Below, piece by piece: positions 1 to 8,856 of a stretch of DNA of 64,000 nt. The notes under the pieces are model-generated. The model worked only from the letters and a program-made list of their open reading frames with translations, had not been told where the DNA came from and ran no database searches. Every line of letters starts with the position of its first letter. Position 1 is the first letter of the stretch. The position numbers were made by a program, and so were the translations under genes. Origin of the DNA: an uncultured Clostridium sp. (GTDB lineage Bacteria > Bacillota > Clostridia > TANB77 > CAG-508). The DNA is taken from contig CAMMWP010000005.1 in the NCBI GenBank assembly GCA_946500615.1, forward strand, positions 1-64,000. The letters are read 5' to 3'.

Positions 1-2
1 AC

Positions 3-110
3 AGTAAATTTGAGAATCTAGAAAGTAAAGTAGACAATTTAGAAAATAAAGTAGACAGTAAATTTGAGAATCTAGAAAGTAAAGTAGACAATTTAGAAAA
101 TAAAGTAGAT
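3..110 (+). repeat. Two tandem copies of a 54-nt coding repeat
   Basis: Positions 3-56 and 57-110 are the same 54-nt unit, differing only at the last base (gac versus gat). The repeat is in frame, adding 18 residues per copy to the coiled coil. Near identity at the DNA level implies recent duplication or a copy-number-variable array that may extend left of the window. Confidence 0.9.
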
Positions 111-278
111 ATTGTAACAAATGTAAATTTAGCACAAATATTAAATGAACAAACAAGAACCAGAAATGAAATTACAAAAAAATTAGATGAATATATTACA
201 AAAAATGAATTTGAACATAAAAAATTTGATTACCAATTAGCAGAAATAAAAATGAAATTTGGATACATAGCTGACTAA
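3..278 (+). CDS. C-terminal part of a coiled-coil protein (starts before the window)
   Basis: This open frame enters from the left edge and ends with TAA at 276-278, giving 91 residues. It has heptad-like spacing of Leu, Val and Phe among Glu, Lys and Asn, so a coiled coil is likely. The first 36 residues are two copies of an 18-residue unit (SKFENLESKVDNLENKVD). The tail ends in KFGYIAD. No catalytic motif is visible and no function can be named; coiled-coil tails like this occur in phage or surface-associated small proteins. A terminator follows directly. The N-terminus and operon context are outside the window. Confidence 0.6.
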   Translation, partial: SKFENLESKVDNLENKVDSKFENLESKVDNLENKVDIVTNVNLAQILNEQTRTRNEITKKLDEYITKNEFEHKKFDYQLAEIKMKFGYIAD

Positions 279-313
279 TCAATGATACTGACAAAAAATA
301 TAGGTAAATTAAC

Positions 314-372
314 AAAAAAGAAGTCTAACATCAACTCTTTTATAAGAAAGATAAAGTAAAGACTTCTTTTTT
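314..372 (+). terminator. Rho-independent terminator after the coiled-coil gene
   Basis: AAAAAAGAAGTC (314-325) pairs with GACTTCTTTTTT (361-372), with a 35-nt AT-rich loop. The right arm ends in a T run. Confidence 0.6.
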
Positions 373-476
373 ATATTGTATATATATTTAATGATGAAAT
401 TTTGGCACAGAACAAATTGAAAAGACTGAATTATACCCATTCGAAGAATGCAATATTTAAAAATTTTTAAAAAAAC

Positions 477-505
477 TTGTAAAAAAAATTAGATAATAGT
501 ATAAT
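477..505 (+). promoter_or_regulatory. Sigma-A-type promoter for the LCP gene, with a long leader
   Basis: TTGTAA (477-482), a 17-nt spacer and TATAAT (500-505). A start near 512 gives a leader of about 190 nt before the LCP start codon. The leader (506-704) contains a 12-codon ORF at 559 with an upstream GAAGAAGG, but no structure I recognise. Confidence 0.6.
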
Positions 506-704
506 TGGAAAGTAAAATAAAAAGAAAAAATAATATATAAGAAGAAGGTTGAAAAATAATGACAATTTTGGTGTTGTCGACTTTATTTGAAATGTAATCA
601 ACGTACAATTCATATATATCATAAATTTCAGACTCATTTTGACTGTTCCAAATTTAAATTTTTTCCAACCAGATTTGTGCATAGTGAAAGGAATGAGATT
701 AATC

Positions 705-1748
705 ATGAGTAAAAATCAAGAAAAAACAGGAAGAAAAGGATTAAGAATATTTGGAATTATTATCTTAATATTAGTAATTTTGCTAGTTTTAATAATTGGA
801 AGTCTTTATATATTTATTAATAATAAATTAAGTAAAATACAGCGAGTGGATATTAATGAATCAGATTTAAGTGTATCGTCACAAGTAGAAGAAAATTTGT
901 CAGGATATAGAAATATTGCATTATTTGGAATTGATAGTAGAGACAGTAGCTTAGGAAAAGGAAATAGAAGTGATTGTATCATTATTGCAAGTATTAATAA
1001 TGAAACAAAAGAAGTAAAATTAATATCTGTATATAGAGATACTTATGTCAATATAGAAGGACATGGATTAGATAAAATAACACATGCTTATTCATATGGA
1101 GAAGCACCATTAGCAATTAAAACACTAAATGAAAATTTTGACTTAAATATAACAGAATTTGCCACAGTAAATTTTGACGCAGTTGCAGAGGCAATTAATG
1201 CATTGGGTGGTGTTACAATAGATGTTCAACCAGAAGAAGTAAAATATATAAATGACTATATAAATGAAACATCAAAAGTAACAGGATTAACAACAGAAAA
1301 AATAGCATCATCTGGGAAGCAAACATTGGATGGAGTACAAGCTGTCGCTTATTCAAGAATTCGATATACAGAAGGTGGTGACTACAAAAGAGCAGAAAGA
1401 ATGAGAACAGTAGTAGAAGCAATGGTAGAAAAGTTTAAAACAAAGAGTATTGGAGAAATGAATCAAATTATTGACAAAATTTTACCAGAGATATATACAA
1501 ATATTACAGCAAGTGATATATTTTCATTATTACCAAGTGTAGCAAGTTTCAAAGTAACAGATAGTATTGGATGGCCATATGAAACAAAAGGAATTACTTT
1601 GGATAGATGGTATGGAATACCAGTTACATTAGAAAGTAATGTTACGAAATTACATGAAGAAGCTTTTGGAGAAACAGATTATACACCATCAGATAGAGTA
1701 AAAGAAATTAGCAATCAAATTGTTCAAAAAACTGGTTATACAAATTAG
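705..1748 (+). CDS. LytR-CpsA-Psr (LCP) family cell-wall glycopolymer ligase
   Basis: LCP enzymes transfer undecaprenyl-pyrophosphate-linked glycopolymers (teichoic acid, capsule) to peptidoglycan outside the membrane. From the ATG at 705 the protein has 347 residues: a short basic cytoplasmic tail, one membrane helix at about residues 13-38, then an extracytoplasmic LCP domain. Visible family residues are the Asp/Arg of LFGIDSRD, the Arg of NRSD and the Arg of SVYRDTYV, plus the late AVAYSRIRY block. The frame is open back to 639, but the GAAAGGA at 685-692 favours 705 over the ATG at 693, which would lie on top of it. Its place ahead of a polysaccharide operon suggests that it attaches that polymer. 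Confidence 0.88.
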   Translation: MSKNQEKTGRKGLRIFGIIILILVILLVLIIGSLYIFINNKLSKIQRVDINESDLSVSSQVEENLSGYRNIALFGIDSRDSSLGKGNRSDCIIIASINNETKEVKLISVYRDTYVNIEGHGLDKITHAYSYGEAPLAIKTLNENFDLNITEFATVNFDAVAEAINALGGVTIDVQPEEVKYINDYINETSKVTGLTTEKIASSGKQTLDGVQAVAYSRIRYTEGGDYKRAERMRTVVEAMVEKFKTKSIGEMNQIIDKILPEIYTNITASDIFSLLPSVASFKVTDSIGWPYETKGITLDRWYGIPVTLESNVTKLHEEAFGETDYTPSDRVKEISNQIVQKTGYTN

Positions 1749-1781
1749 TCATAAAGTTTAAGAATAAGACTATAAATTAAA

Positions 1782-1819
1782 TATGGTTAGAGCAAGTAAA
1801 AACTCTAATCATATTTTGT
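1782..1819 (+). terminator. Terminator after the LCP gene
   Basis: TATGGTTAGAG pairs with CTCTAATCATA (one G-T pair), followed by TTTTG, between the LCP and VanZ-like genes. Confidence 0.65.
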
Positions 1820-1852
1820 TGAAAAAACAGAAAATGAAAGAGTAGAACAAAA

Positions 1853-2329
1853 ATGAAGATAAATATCGTAAGAGGAATCTGTATAATATTACTGTTATGT
1901 ACATTTTATATTATATTTGGATTTTCAAGCCAAGATGGAGAAACATCTGGAGGAATTAGTAAAAAAATAACACAGACAATTTTAGAAAAATCAAATAGAT
2001 ATCATTCATTAGAGGAAGAACAAAAAAAACAAGTGTCACATAGAACAGAAAGTATTATAAGAAAGATAGCGCATTTTTCTATATATGCAGTAGTTGGCTT
2101 TCTTCTAATGGGGCTTTTAAGTACATATAAGATAAAAAACAAATGGAAAATAGCAATAACAATGATAGTAGGAATTTTATACGCAATATCTGATGAATTT
2201 CATCAGAGTTTTTCTCCTGGAAGAACCCCGAAATTAACAGATGTATATATAGATACATTAGGTGTCATATTAGGAACATTGATAATACTTTTTATTCAAA
2301 AAATATATTATAGTATAAAATGGCAGTAA
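1853..2329 (+). CDS. VanZ-like membrane protein
   Basis: A 158-residue membrane protein with a first helix at about residues 5-24 and further helices near 70-90, 97-115 and 130-152. It shows the VanZ family pattern: RKIAHFSIYA in the second block, then DEFHQSFSPGR and a D-V-x-x-D-x-x-G motif. The biochemical role of VanZ-like proteins is not settled; VanZ itself lowers teicoplanin susceptibility. No strong Shine-Dalgarno precedes the ATG. It sits between the LCP gene and the polysaccharide operon promoter, consistent with a cell-envelope role (inference). Confidence 0.82.
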   Translation: MKINIVRGICIILLLCTFYIIFGFSSQDGETSGGISKKITQTILEKSNRYHSLEEEQKKQVSHRTESIIRKIAHFSIYAVVGFLLMGLLSTYKIKNKWKIAITMIVGILYAISDEFHQSFSPGRTPKLTDVYIDTLGVILGTLIILFIQKIYYSIKWQ

Positions 2330-2400
2330 ATTGTAAAGTTAAAATAAAGTCAGAAAAACTAAAAAAGTATAAAATGACATAAAATGTCACACAAAAACTA

Positions 2401-2429
2401 TTTACATAATGAAAATAGTATAGTATAAT
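2401..2429 (+). promoter_or_regulatory. Sigma-A promoter of the polysaccharide operon
   Basis: TTTACA (2401-2406), a 17-nt spacer and a perfect TATAAT (2424-2429). Predicted start is about 2436, just upstream of the first biosynthetic gene. The next clear terminator on this strand is at 16.03 kb, so one long transcript of about 13.6 kb is plausible. Confidence 0.75.
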
Positions 2430-2473
2430 ATAAATGTTAAAATTTGGAGAAAAATGTATATTATAGGGGGAAA

Positions 2474-3193
2474 ATGAAGGTGGATGTTAGAGATGATATA
2501 TTATCATTAAAACAAGATTACATAGAAAATTTGGGACTCATACCAAAACAAGTTGACAGAAATAGAACTATTTTAATGATAGAAAAAATATTAAAAAGAC
2601 TTTTAGATATCTTAGGTGGTTTTTGTGGTTTTTTAATTCTAATACCATTAACAATTGGTGTGTGGCTAGCAAACAAGCTATCAAAAGATAATGGACCAAT
2701 ATTTTATGCACACGAAAGAATTGGAAAAGACGGAAAAGTGTTTAAAATGTATAAATATCGTTCTATGGTAGTAGGTGCAGATGAAAAATTGAAAAAATAT
2801 TTAGAAGAAAATGAAGAAGCTAGAGAAGAATATAAGAAATATAAAAAATTAAAAAACGATCCAAGAATTACGAAAATAGGAAATATATTAAGAAAAACAA
2901 GCTTGGATGAATTTCCTCAATTTATCAATGTGCTTAAAGGTGACATGAGCCTAGTAGGACCACGACCATACTTATTAAGAGAGAAAGAAGAAATTAATGG
3001 TTTCTTCAAATACATAACGTCTTGTAAACCGGGTATTACCGGACTATGGCAAACAAGAGGAAGAAGTAATACGACTTTTACAGACAGATTAACAATGGAT
3101 ATGGAGTATTATTATAATCATACATTAAAAACAGATATTAGACTACTATATAAAACAGTAAAAAATGTAATAAAAAAAGAAGGGGCTATTTAA
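2474..3193 (+). CDS. Initiating sugar-1-phosphate (bacterial sugar) transferase
   Basis: Transfers a sugar-1-phosphate from a UDP-sugar to undecaprenyl phosphate, the first step of repeat-unit assembly on the inner membrane face. The protein has one N-terminal membrane segment (about residues 37-60) and a bacterial sugar transferase domain with KMYKYRSM, DEFPQFINVLKGDMSLVGPR, and the late KPGITGLWQTRGR motif. It lacks the multi-helix N-terminus of WbaP and resembles the short PglC/EpsL type. An open frame continues upstream to a TTG at 2444 without a ribosome site; AGGGGG (2465-2470) supports ATG 2474, though spacing is tight. It overlaps the next gene by one base. Confidence 0.9.
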   Translation: MKVDVRDDILSLKQDYIENLGLIPKQVDRNRTILMIEKILKRLLDILGGFCGFLILIPLTIGVWLANKLSKDNGPIFYAHERIGKDGKVFKMYKYRSMVVGADEKLKKYLEENEEAREEYKKYKKLKNDPRITKIGNILRKTSLDEFPQFINVLKGDMSLVGPRPYLLREKEEINGFFKYITSCKPGITGLWQTRGRSNTTFTDRLTMDMEYYYNHTLKTDIRLLYKTVKNVIKKEGAI

Positions 3194-4398
3194 TGAAAAT
3201 ATTGCTAGTAAATAAATTTTTATATCCAAGAGGAGGAGCAGAAACTTATTTATTAAAAATTGGTAACGAATTGAAAAAAAGAGGACATGAGGTAGAATAT
3301 TTTGGAATGTATGATGAAAGAAATATAGTAGGAAATTCAGCAAAGCAGTATACTGCTAATATGGATTTTCATACTTCAAAAATAAAAAAAATAGTATATC
3401 CATTTAAAATAATCTATTCTTTTGAAGCAAAAAGAAAAATAAAAAAAGTGATAGAAATTTTTAAACCAGATATAATCCACTTAAACAATATTAATTTTCA
3501 ATTAACACCTTCAATCATAGATATAGCAAATAAGATGAAAATACCAGTTATTCAAACTGTACATGACTATCAAATGATATGTCCAAATCATTTACTATAT
3601 AATGGTAGTATATGTGAGAATTGTATAAAAAGTAGCAAGTGGAATTGCTCAAAAAACAAATGTATACATAATAGTAGAATAAAAAGTGTAATAGGTAGTA
3701 TAGAAGGAATATTATATACTAAAATCAAAAAAACGTATAGGAAAATATCAAAATTTATATGTCCAAGTCAGTTTTTAGAGAACAAACTGCTAGAAGCTAG
3801 CAATATATATATATATAAAACAGTAACTATTCATAATTTTATAGAATTGAGCAATATACAGAATGATTATGAAAAAAAAGATTATGTTCTTTTTTTTGGG
3901 AGGTTATCGGAAGAAAAAGGACTAAGAGTTTTTATAGAAACATGTAAAGAATTACCGAATATAAAGTTTAAAATTGCAGGAATGGGACCATTAGAGAATA
4001 TATGTAAAAATACTTCTAGTAATATAGAATTTTTAGGATTTAAAACGGGTAAAGAACTTAAAAAATTAATATCAGAAGCAGTTTTTTCTGTATATCCATC
4101 AATTTGGTACGAAAATTGTCCGTTATCTATCTTAGAATCGCAATCCTTAGGAACACCTGTGATTACAGCCAATTATGGAGGAATGAAAGAATTAGTAGAA
4201 AATAAAGAAACAGGGATACTAGTAGATCATATAAATAAGGACAGTTTAAAACAGAAAATTAGCGAACTATATAAAAATAAAGACCTATTAAAGCAAATGC
4301 AAATAAATTGTATAAATAAAAGAAATAAAATGATTTCTTTAAAGGAATATTGTGATAAAATAATAAAAATTTATGAAGAAATTGTACATGAGGTATAA
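3193..4398 (+). CDS. GT4-type glycosyltransferase
   Basis: A 401-residue GT-B fold glycosyltransferase, presumably adding a sugar to the lipid-linked repeat unit. The N-terminus reads LVNKFLYPRGGAETY, the classic GGAE acceptor-side motif. Near residues 125-160 is a Cys-rich stretch (CPNH, CENC, CSKNKC) seen in a subset of GT4 enzymes. The donor half begins with VLFFGRLSEEKG at about residue 233 and contains the E-x7-E element in ENCPLSILESQSLGTP. Donor and acceptor sugars cannot be told from sequence. It starts on the last base of the sugar transferase gene, so translation is probably coupled. Confidence 0.88.
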   Translation: MKILLVNKFLYPRGGAETYLLKIGNELKKRGHEVEYFGMYDERNIVGNSAKQYTANMDFHTSKIKKIVYPFKIIYSFEAKRKIKKVIEIFKPDIIHLNNINFQLTPSIIDIANKMKIPVIQTVHDYQMICPNHLLYNGSICENCIKSSKWNCSKNKCIHNSRIKSVIGSIEGILYTKIKKTYRKISKFICPSQFLENKLLEASNIYIYKTVTIHNFIELSNIQNDYEKKDYVLFFGRLSEEKGLRVFIETCKELPNIKFKIAGMGPLENICKNTSSNIEFLGFKTGKELKKLISEAVFSVYPSIWYENCPLSILESQSLGTPVITANYGGMKELVENKETGILVDHINKDSLKQKISELYKNKDLLKQMQINCINKRNKMISLKEYCDKIIKIYEEIVHEV

Positions 4399-4400
4399 GA

Positions 4401-5519
4401 ATGAAAATTGCAATGATAGGACATAAACGTGTTCCATCAAGAGAAGGTGGAGTAGAAATTGTTGTAGAGGAACTTGCAACAAGATTAGTAAAAGCTGGAC
4501 ATCAAGTTGATGTTTATAACAGAAGAGGGAGAAATGTTCAAGATAAAAAAGCAGATTTTAATAAAGAAAAAAGAAAAGAATATAGGGGTGTTAAAATTAT
4601 TACAATACCAACAATTAATAAAAAAGGAATAGATGCATTATTATATTCTTTTTTAGCAAGTATAAGAGCTTTATTTGGAAAATATGATATATTACATTAT
4701 CATGCAGAAGGTTCTTGTGCTATGTTATGGATTCCTCATTTGTTTAAGAAAAGAATAGTAGTGACAATTCATGGGCTTGATTGGCAACGTTCTAAATGGG
4801 GAGGATTTGCTACTAAATATATTAAATTTGGAGAAAAACTTGCTGCAAAGTACGCAGATGAAATAATAGTATTATCAAAAGGAATGCAAAAATATTTTAA
4901 AGAAAACTATAATAGAGAAACTAATTTCATACCTAATGGAATTACTAAGCCTATAATAAGAGAAGCTAATATTATAAAGAAGAAGTATGGATTGAATAAA
5001 GAAGAATATATATTGTTTTTAGCGAGAATAGTACCAGAAAAAGGATTGCATTATTTAATAGAAGCTTTTAAACAAATAAATACTGATAAAAAATTAGTAA
5101 TAGCTGGAGGAGCTAGCCATACAAATAATTATTTAGAAAAAATCAAAAATATGGCAAATGAAGATAATAGAATAATAATGACTGGATTTGTTCAAGGAGA
5201 AGAACTTGAAGAATTATATAGTAATTGCTATTTATATTGTTTGCCAAGTGATGTTGAAGGGATGCCAATTTCTCTTTTGGAAGCTATGAGCTATGGATGT
5301 AATTGCTTAGTTAGTGATATAGAAGAAAATACACAAGTATGCGGAAATTATGGATACATTTTTAAAAAAAGTAATGTTAAAGATTTAGAGGAAAAATTGG
5401 ATAATATGATAACTGAAAATAACATTAATACAAATACAGAAGATATAAGAAAATATATTACTAATAAGTTTAATTGGAATGAGGTTACAGATAAATTAGT
5501 AGAGGTATATGTAGGGTAA
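4401..5519 (+). CDS. GT4-type glycosyltransferase (DUF1972-like N-terminus)
   Basis: A 372-residue GT-B glycosyltransferase. The N-terminus IGHKRVPSREGGVE resembles the DUF1972/rhamnosyltransferase-like group that acts early in exopolysaccharide repeat assembly. The donor domain has LFLARIVPEKGLHYL and an E-x7-E element in EGMPISLLEAMSYG. The gene begins 2 nt after the previous stop (TAAGA then ATG), in a tightly packed operon. Sugar specificity is unknown. Confidence 0.87.
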   Translation: MKIAMIGHKRVPSREGGVEIVVEELATRLVKAGHQVDVYNRRGRNVQDKKADFNKEKRKEYRGVKIITIPTINKKGIDALLYSFLASIRALFGKYDILHYHAEGSCAMLWIPHLFKKRIVVTIHGLDWQRSKWGGFATKYIKFGEKLAAKYADEIIVLSKGMQKYFKENYNRETNFIPNGITKPIIREANIIKKKYGLNKEEYILFLARIVPEKGLHYLIEAFKQINTDKKLVIAGGASHTNNYLEKIKNMANEDNRIIMTGFVQGEELEELYSNCYLYCLPSDVEGMPISLLEAMSYGCNCLVSDIEENTQVCGNYGYIFKKSNVKDLEEKLDNMITENNINTNTEDIRKYITNKFNWNEVTDKLVEVYVG

Positions 5520-5548
5520 AAAATTGTATTGAAGAGGAGAGCGTTAAT

Positions 5549-6668
5549 ATGGAAGAAAAAAAAGAATGGAATATTGCAATAGAAGTTCTTAGAATACTTT
5601 CTATGTGTATGATAATTATTCTTCACTTTTTTACTTATAGCAATGTTATACCAACAAGTAACAATTTATCTCTATTTAATATCGCAAGTATAGTTATTCA
5701 TAGCATATGTAATGTATCAGTTAACTGTTATATACTTATTAGTGGATATTTTTGTGTTAAGTCAAAATTTAGGGCTTCAAAGTTATACAAAGTAATAACA
5801 GAAGTATTTTTATATTCTATGTTAATTTTTTTGTTGATGGTAATAACCAATCAAGTTGAATTTTCTATTAAAGACTTATTATATAGTTTTTTACCAATTT
5901 TGACAAGACAATATTGGTTTATTACTTGCTATGTTGGAACATATATATTTTCACCAATAATAAGATTTGTATGTAGAAAAATAAATAAACAAGAGCATAA
6001 ACTAATTTTATTTATTGGCTTTTTACTGTTTGTAGTTTATTATAATTTATTCTTTTTTTGCGATAATCTCAATTTTGGTGGAGCTACTGGAATTGTATGG
6101 TTTATGTATTTGTATTTTTGGGGAATATATTTTCAAAAATATTATAAACCAAACTATTCGCTTAAAAATTTTAGAAGTTATATAATTGTAGTATTATTGG
6201 CTATAGCTTCTAGATTACCATTTTATATATTGTATATTATAACAAGAAATGATATTTTTTTAGAAGGATCGTCTATTTTTGATAGTGTATATAACTCAAT
6301 TTTTCCTTTTATTATAAGTATACTTTTATTTAAGGTTTTTTTAAATTTAAAGTTGAAAAATGTTAATAAAAATATAGTAAGATTTTTATCATCCTCAACA
6401 TTTGCAATATATATTACATGAGAATACATACTTAAGGGATTTTATTTGGAAGAAAATTGATTTTCATAATATTATAGGAACATCGACGTTCAAATTAGTT
6501 ATATATACATTGTTAATAGCAATAATAATATTTGCTATGGGATTAATAATAGATAAAATTTTTAAATTTATAGTTAGCAAAACTTGTTGGAATAGAAATT
6601 TATTAGAGTTTATTGATGATAAATCAAATAAAATTTGGAATAAATTTCAAACAAAGGTATTAAATTAA
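5549..6668 (+). pseudogene. Acyltransferase family 3 (O-acetyltransferase-like), frameshifted
   Basis: OafA/WecH-type multi-helix membrane acyltransferases O-acetylate surface sugars. The first frame (5549-6421, 290 residues) has the typical N-terminus LRILSMCMIIILHFF and about eight helices, and ends at FAIYIT then TGA. A second frame (6402-6668) continues the family C-terminus starting HENTYLRDFIW. The two frames meet in an (AT)4 run at 6407-6414: two extra bases there would read AIYILHEN, the expected family sequence. The gene is therefore either inactivated or phase-variable by slippage, unless the call reflects a sequencing error. The start is set by GAGGAGAG upstream of ATG 5549. Confidence 0.82.
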
Positions 6669-6713
6669 CTTTTCGAAGGGAGAAATAATAAATTCATTTA
6701 TTATAAAAACAAT

Positions 6714-7643
6714 ATGAATAAAATAGTTATAATTTGTCCATATTTTGGTAAATTTCCATCTAATATAAGTATAACATTAGAAACTATGAAAAAAAACAAT
6801 TTTATTGATTGGTATATTTTTACAGATACAGAAAATTGTTATGGTAATTACGAAAATATTAAATTTATAAAATTTAGTTTTTCTGATATAAAAAAATTAA
6901 TAAAAGAAAAAATAGGTACAAGTATAGATAATATATATAAATTATGTGATTATAAACCAACTTATGGATATTTATTTGAAGAATATATAATGAATTACGA
7001 GTACTGGGGATATTGTGATCTTGATATTGTTTTTGGAGATTTACTAAAATTTTTTAGTATAAATAAATTAAGAGATTATTCCAAAATATATGATTTGGGG
7101 CATTTATCTATTCTTAAGAATACTAGAGAAATTAGAGAATGTTTTAAAAAATTTAACTATAAGAATAAAACATATATTGATATTCTAAATAGTAAATATA
7201 TTTTTGTATTTGATGAAACTTACGATAAGAATCATAGAGGTATAAATGGTATTTTAGAAGATATGGGATATAAAATTTACAATATAAGAAATGAATATGC
7301 GGACTTAGAGGTAAAATATAATAATTTTTATCCGAATTATTTAAAAAAATATAAATATTATTTTCTTTATACAAATAATAAATTGTATTTACGAAATCTG
7401 TATAACAGCAATTATATAAAAGAAATTGCATATGTTCATTTACAACAAAAAAAGAATTTAAAAGTGTTATGCAATAAAAAAAGTGAATTTCTAATTGTCC
7501 CTAAGGGCTTCTATGATATTCAAAATGTGACTAAAAATATGTTTTATAAAATAGATTTTAAAGCAATATGGTATATAAAATTTAGATTAAAAAGAAAAAT
7601 AAGTAATTATAAGAGAAATAAAGAACTTGGAGAAAGATGGTGA
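6714..7643 (+). CDS. DUF6625-like putative glycosyltransferase
   Basis: 309 residues. The beginning (IICPYFGKFP) and the block YKLCDYKPTYGY followed by YEYWGYCDLDIVFGD match the DUF6625 family found in capsule loci. The D-x-D in YCDLDIVFGD suggests a GT-A-type metal/nucleotide-sugar site. Molecular function is inferred, not demonstrated. The best Shine-Dalgarno (GAAGGGAG, 6674-6681) is about 30 nt before the ATG, so the start is uncertain. It overlaps the region just before the polymerase gene. Confidence 0.7.
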   Translation: MNKIVIICPYFGKFPSNISITLETMKKNNFIDWYIFTDTENCYGNYENIKFIKFSFSDIKKLIKEKIGTSIDNIYKLCDYKPTYGYLFEEYIMNYEYWGYCDLDIVFGDLLKFFSINKLRDYSKIYDLGHLSILKNTREIRECFKKFNYKNKTYIDILNSKYIFVFDETYDKNHRGINGILEDMGYKIYNIRNEYADLEVKYNNFYPNYLKKYKYYFLYTNNKLYLRNLYNSNYIKEIAYVHLQQKKNLKVLCNKKSEFLIVPKGFYDIQNVTKNMFYKIDFKAIWYIKFRLKRKISNYKRNKELGERW

Positions 7644-7650
7644 GATTGAT

Positions 7651-8856
7651 TTGAAAGCAAAAATAAATATAGTGAATTTGATAAATATTTCATTATTTAT
7701 TTTGATGTATGCTTTTAGAAGTTTTACTGATGCAATATATGTTTCGAAAGGAATTGAATCTAATTTTTTAATTAATATTAAATATGTTGTTTTGGGAGTT
7801 GCAATTTTATTTGGAATATTTCAACTTAAATATAAAAAAGAAAAAACAATATATAATAAGGAATTATTTAATATAATAATAGTCATTACAACTATTGTAG
7901 TTATATCTTTAGTGATGATGATTATAAGTGGGAGGCAATATTCCAGTTTTTTAGAAGGTATAATCAAACTTTTGTTACCTGTAATATATGTATATCTAGT
8001 ATTAAATCTATTTGAATTTAAAGATATTTATAAATGTATGTGTGTAACCTTAATTCTTTCTTTTATAGGATATATATTAGAAATTGGAATTAATAAGTTT
8101 ACTATTAATAATTTTATGAAGATAGATTTTTTGCACTCATATTCTCCTTTTGAATCACATTTTTCTGCAGGTACATCTATTGCTATGTGTGCATTTTTTA
8201 TGTATTATAGAAAAAATAAGTTATTTAAATATATGAGTATATTATTTGCTATTTTGACTTTTAAAAGAATGGCTGTTATATTTGCATTGTTATTATTATT
8301 TTTACCTAGAATTATAGACGTAAATAAAAATATAAAAAGAAAATATAAAAATATAATCAAGATTATATTTATTATTTTAACATTAGGGTATTTTTGGTTG
8401 TTAACGCCTCAAGCTAGTGTGACTTTTGAAAAATTTTTTGGACAAAGCCAAACTTCTATGACAATGGGAAGAAGTGATTTTTTACAAAGTTTGTTGAATA
8501 TGAATTTTGTAAGTTCTGGTTATGGCTCTATATCAAATACATTAGGCAGAGGATTAGAAATGGATTTAATAAGTATATATTTAGAAACAACGATTATAGG
8601 TTTGATTGTTTTTATTAATGGATATTGGAATTGTGCTGGAAATAAAGGATATACATTTATTTATATGATGTTTCAACTTTTAAATTTATTAGTATCACAT
8701 TCTTTATCTAATTCCTTTAACTGGATACTAGCGTTCTTAATTATTGGATGTATATCATACAAAAGAGATAAAAAATTTGAAATTAAAACTTTAAAATTGA
8801 ACAATAAAGTAGGAGAGATAAATGGAAAAAATATCAATAATTATACCCATATATAA
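7651..8856 (+). CDS. Wzy-like repeat-unit polymerase (O-antigen ligase/polymerase type)
   Basis: A 401-residue integral membrane protein with about ten hydrophobic segments and a large loop between late helices. The pattern fits a Wzy polymerase that joins lipid-linked repeat units on the outer face of the membrane. Such proteins share little sequence, so the call rests on topology, length and operon position among glycosyltransferases, flippase and CpsC. The open frame begins at TTG 7627, but GGTGAG at 7640-7645 points to TTG 7651, 8 nt after the preceding stop. It overlaps the next gene by 35 bp. Confidence 0.7.
   Translation: MKAKINIVNLINISLFILMYAFRSFTDAIYVSKGIESNFLINIKYVVLGVAILFGIFQLKYKKEKTIYNKELFNIIIVITTIVVISLVMMIISGRQYSSFLEGIIKLLLPVIYVYLVLNLFEFKDIYKCMCVTLILSFIGYILEIGINKFTINNFMKIDFLHSYSPFESHFSAGTSIAMCAFFMYYRKNKLFKYMSILFAILTFKRMAVIFALLLLFLPRIIDVNKNIKRKYKNIIKIIFIILTLGYFWLLTPQASVTFEKFFGQSQTSMTMGRSDFLQSLLNMNFVSSGYGSISNTLGRGLEMDLISIYLETTIIGLIVFINGYWNCAGNKGYTFIYMMFQLLNLLVSHSLSNSFNWILAFLIIGCISYKRDKKFEIKTLKLNNKVGEINGKNINNYTHI

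Noticed and set aside
467-706. Minus-strand ORF of 79 codons upstream of the LCP gene
   Set aside because: It covers the promoter and leader, is low-complexity Phe/Leu-rich at its end and has no ribosome site. A short stretch in another minus frame (569-655) reads like protein (NSQNESEIYDIYELY) but is too short to support a gene; it may be a relic.
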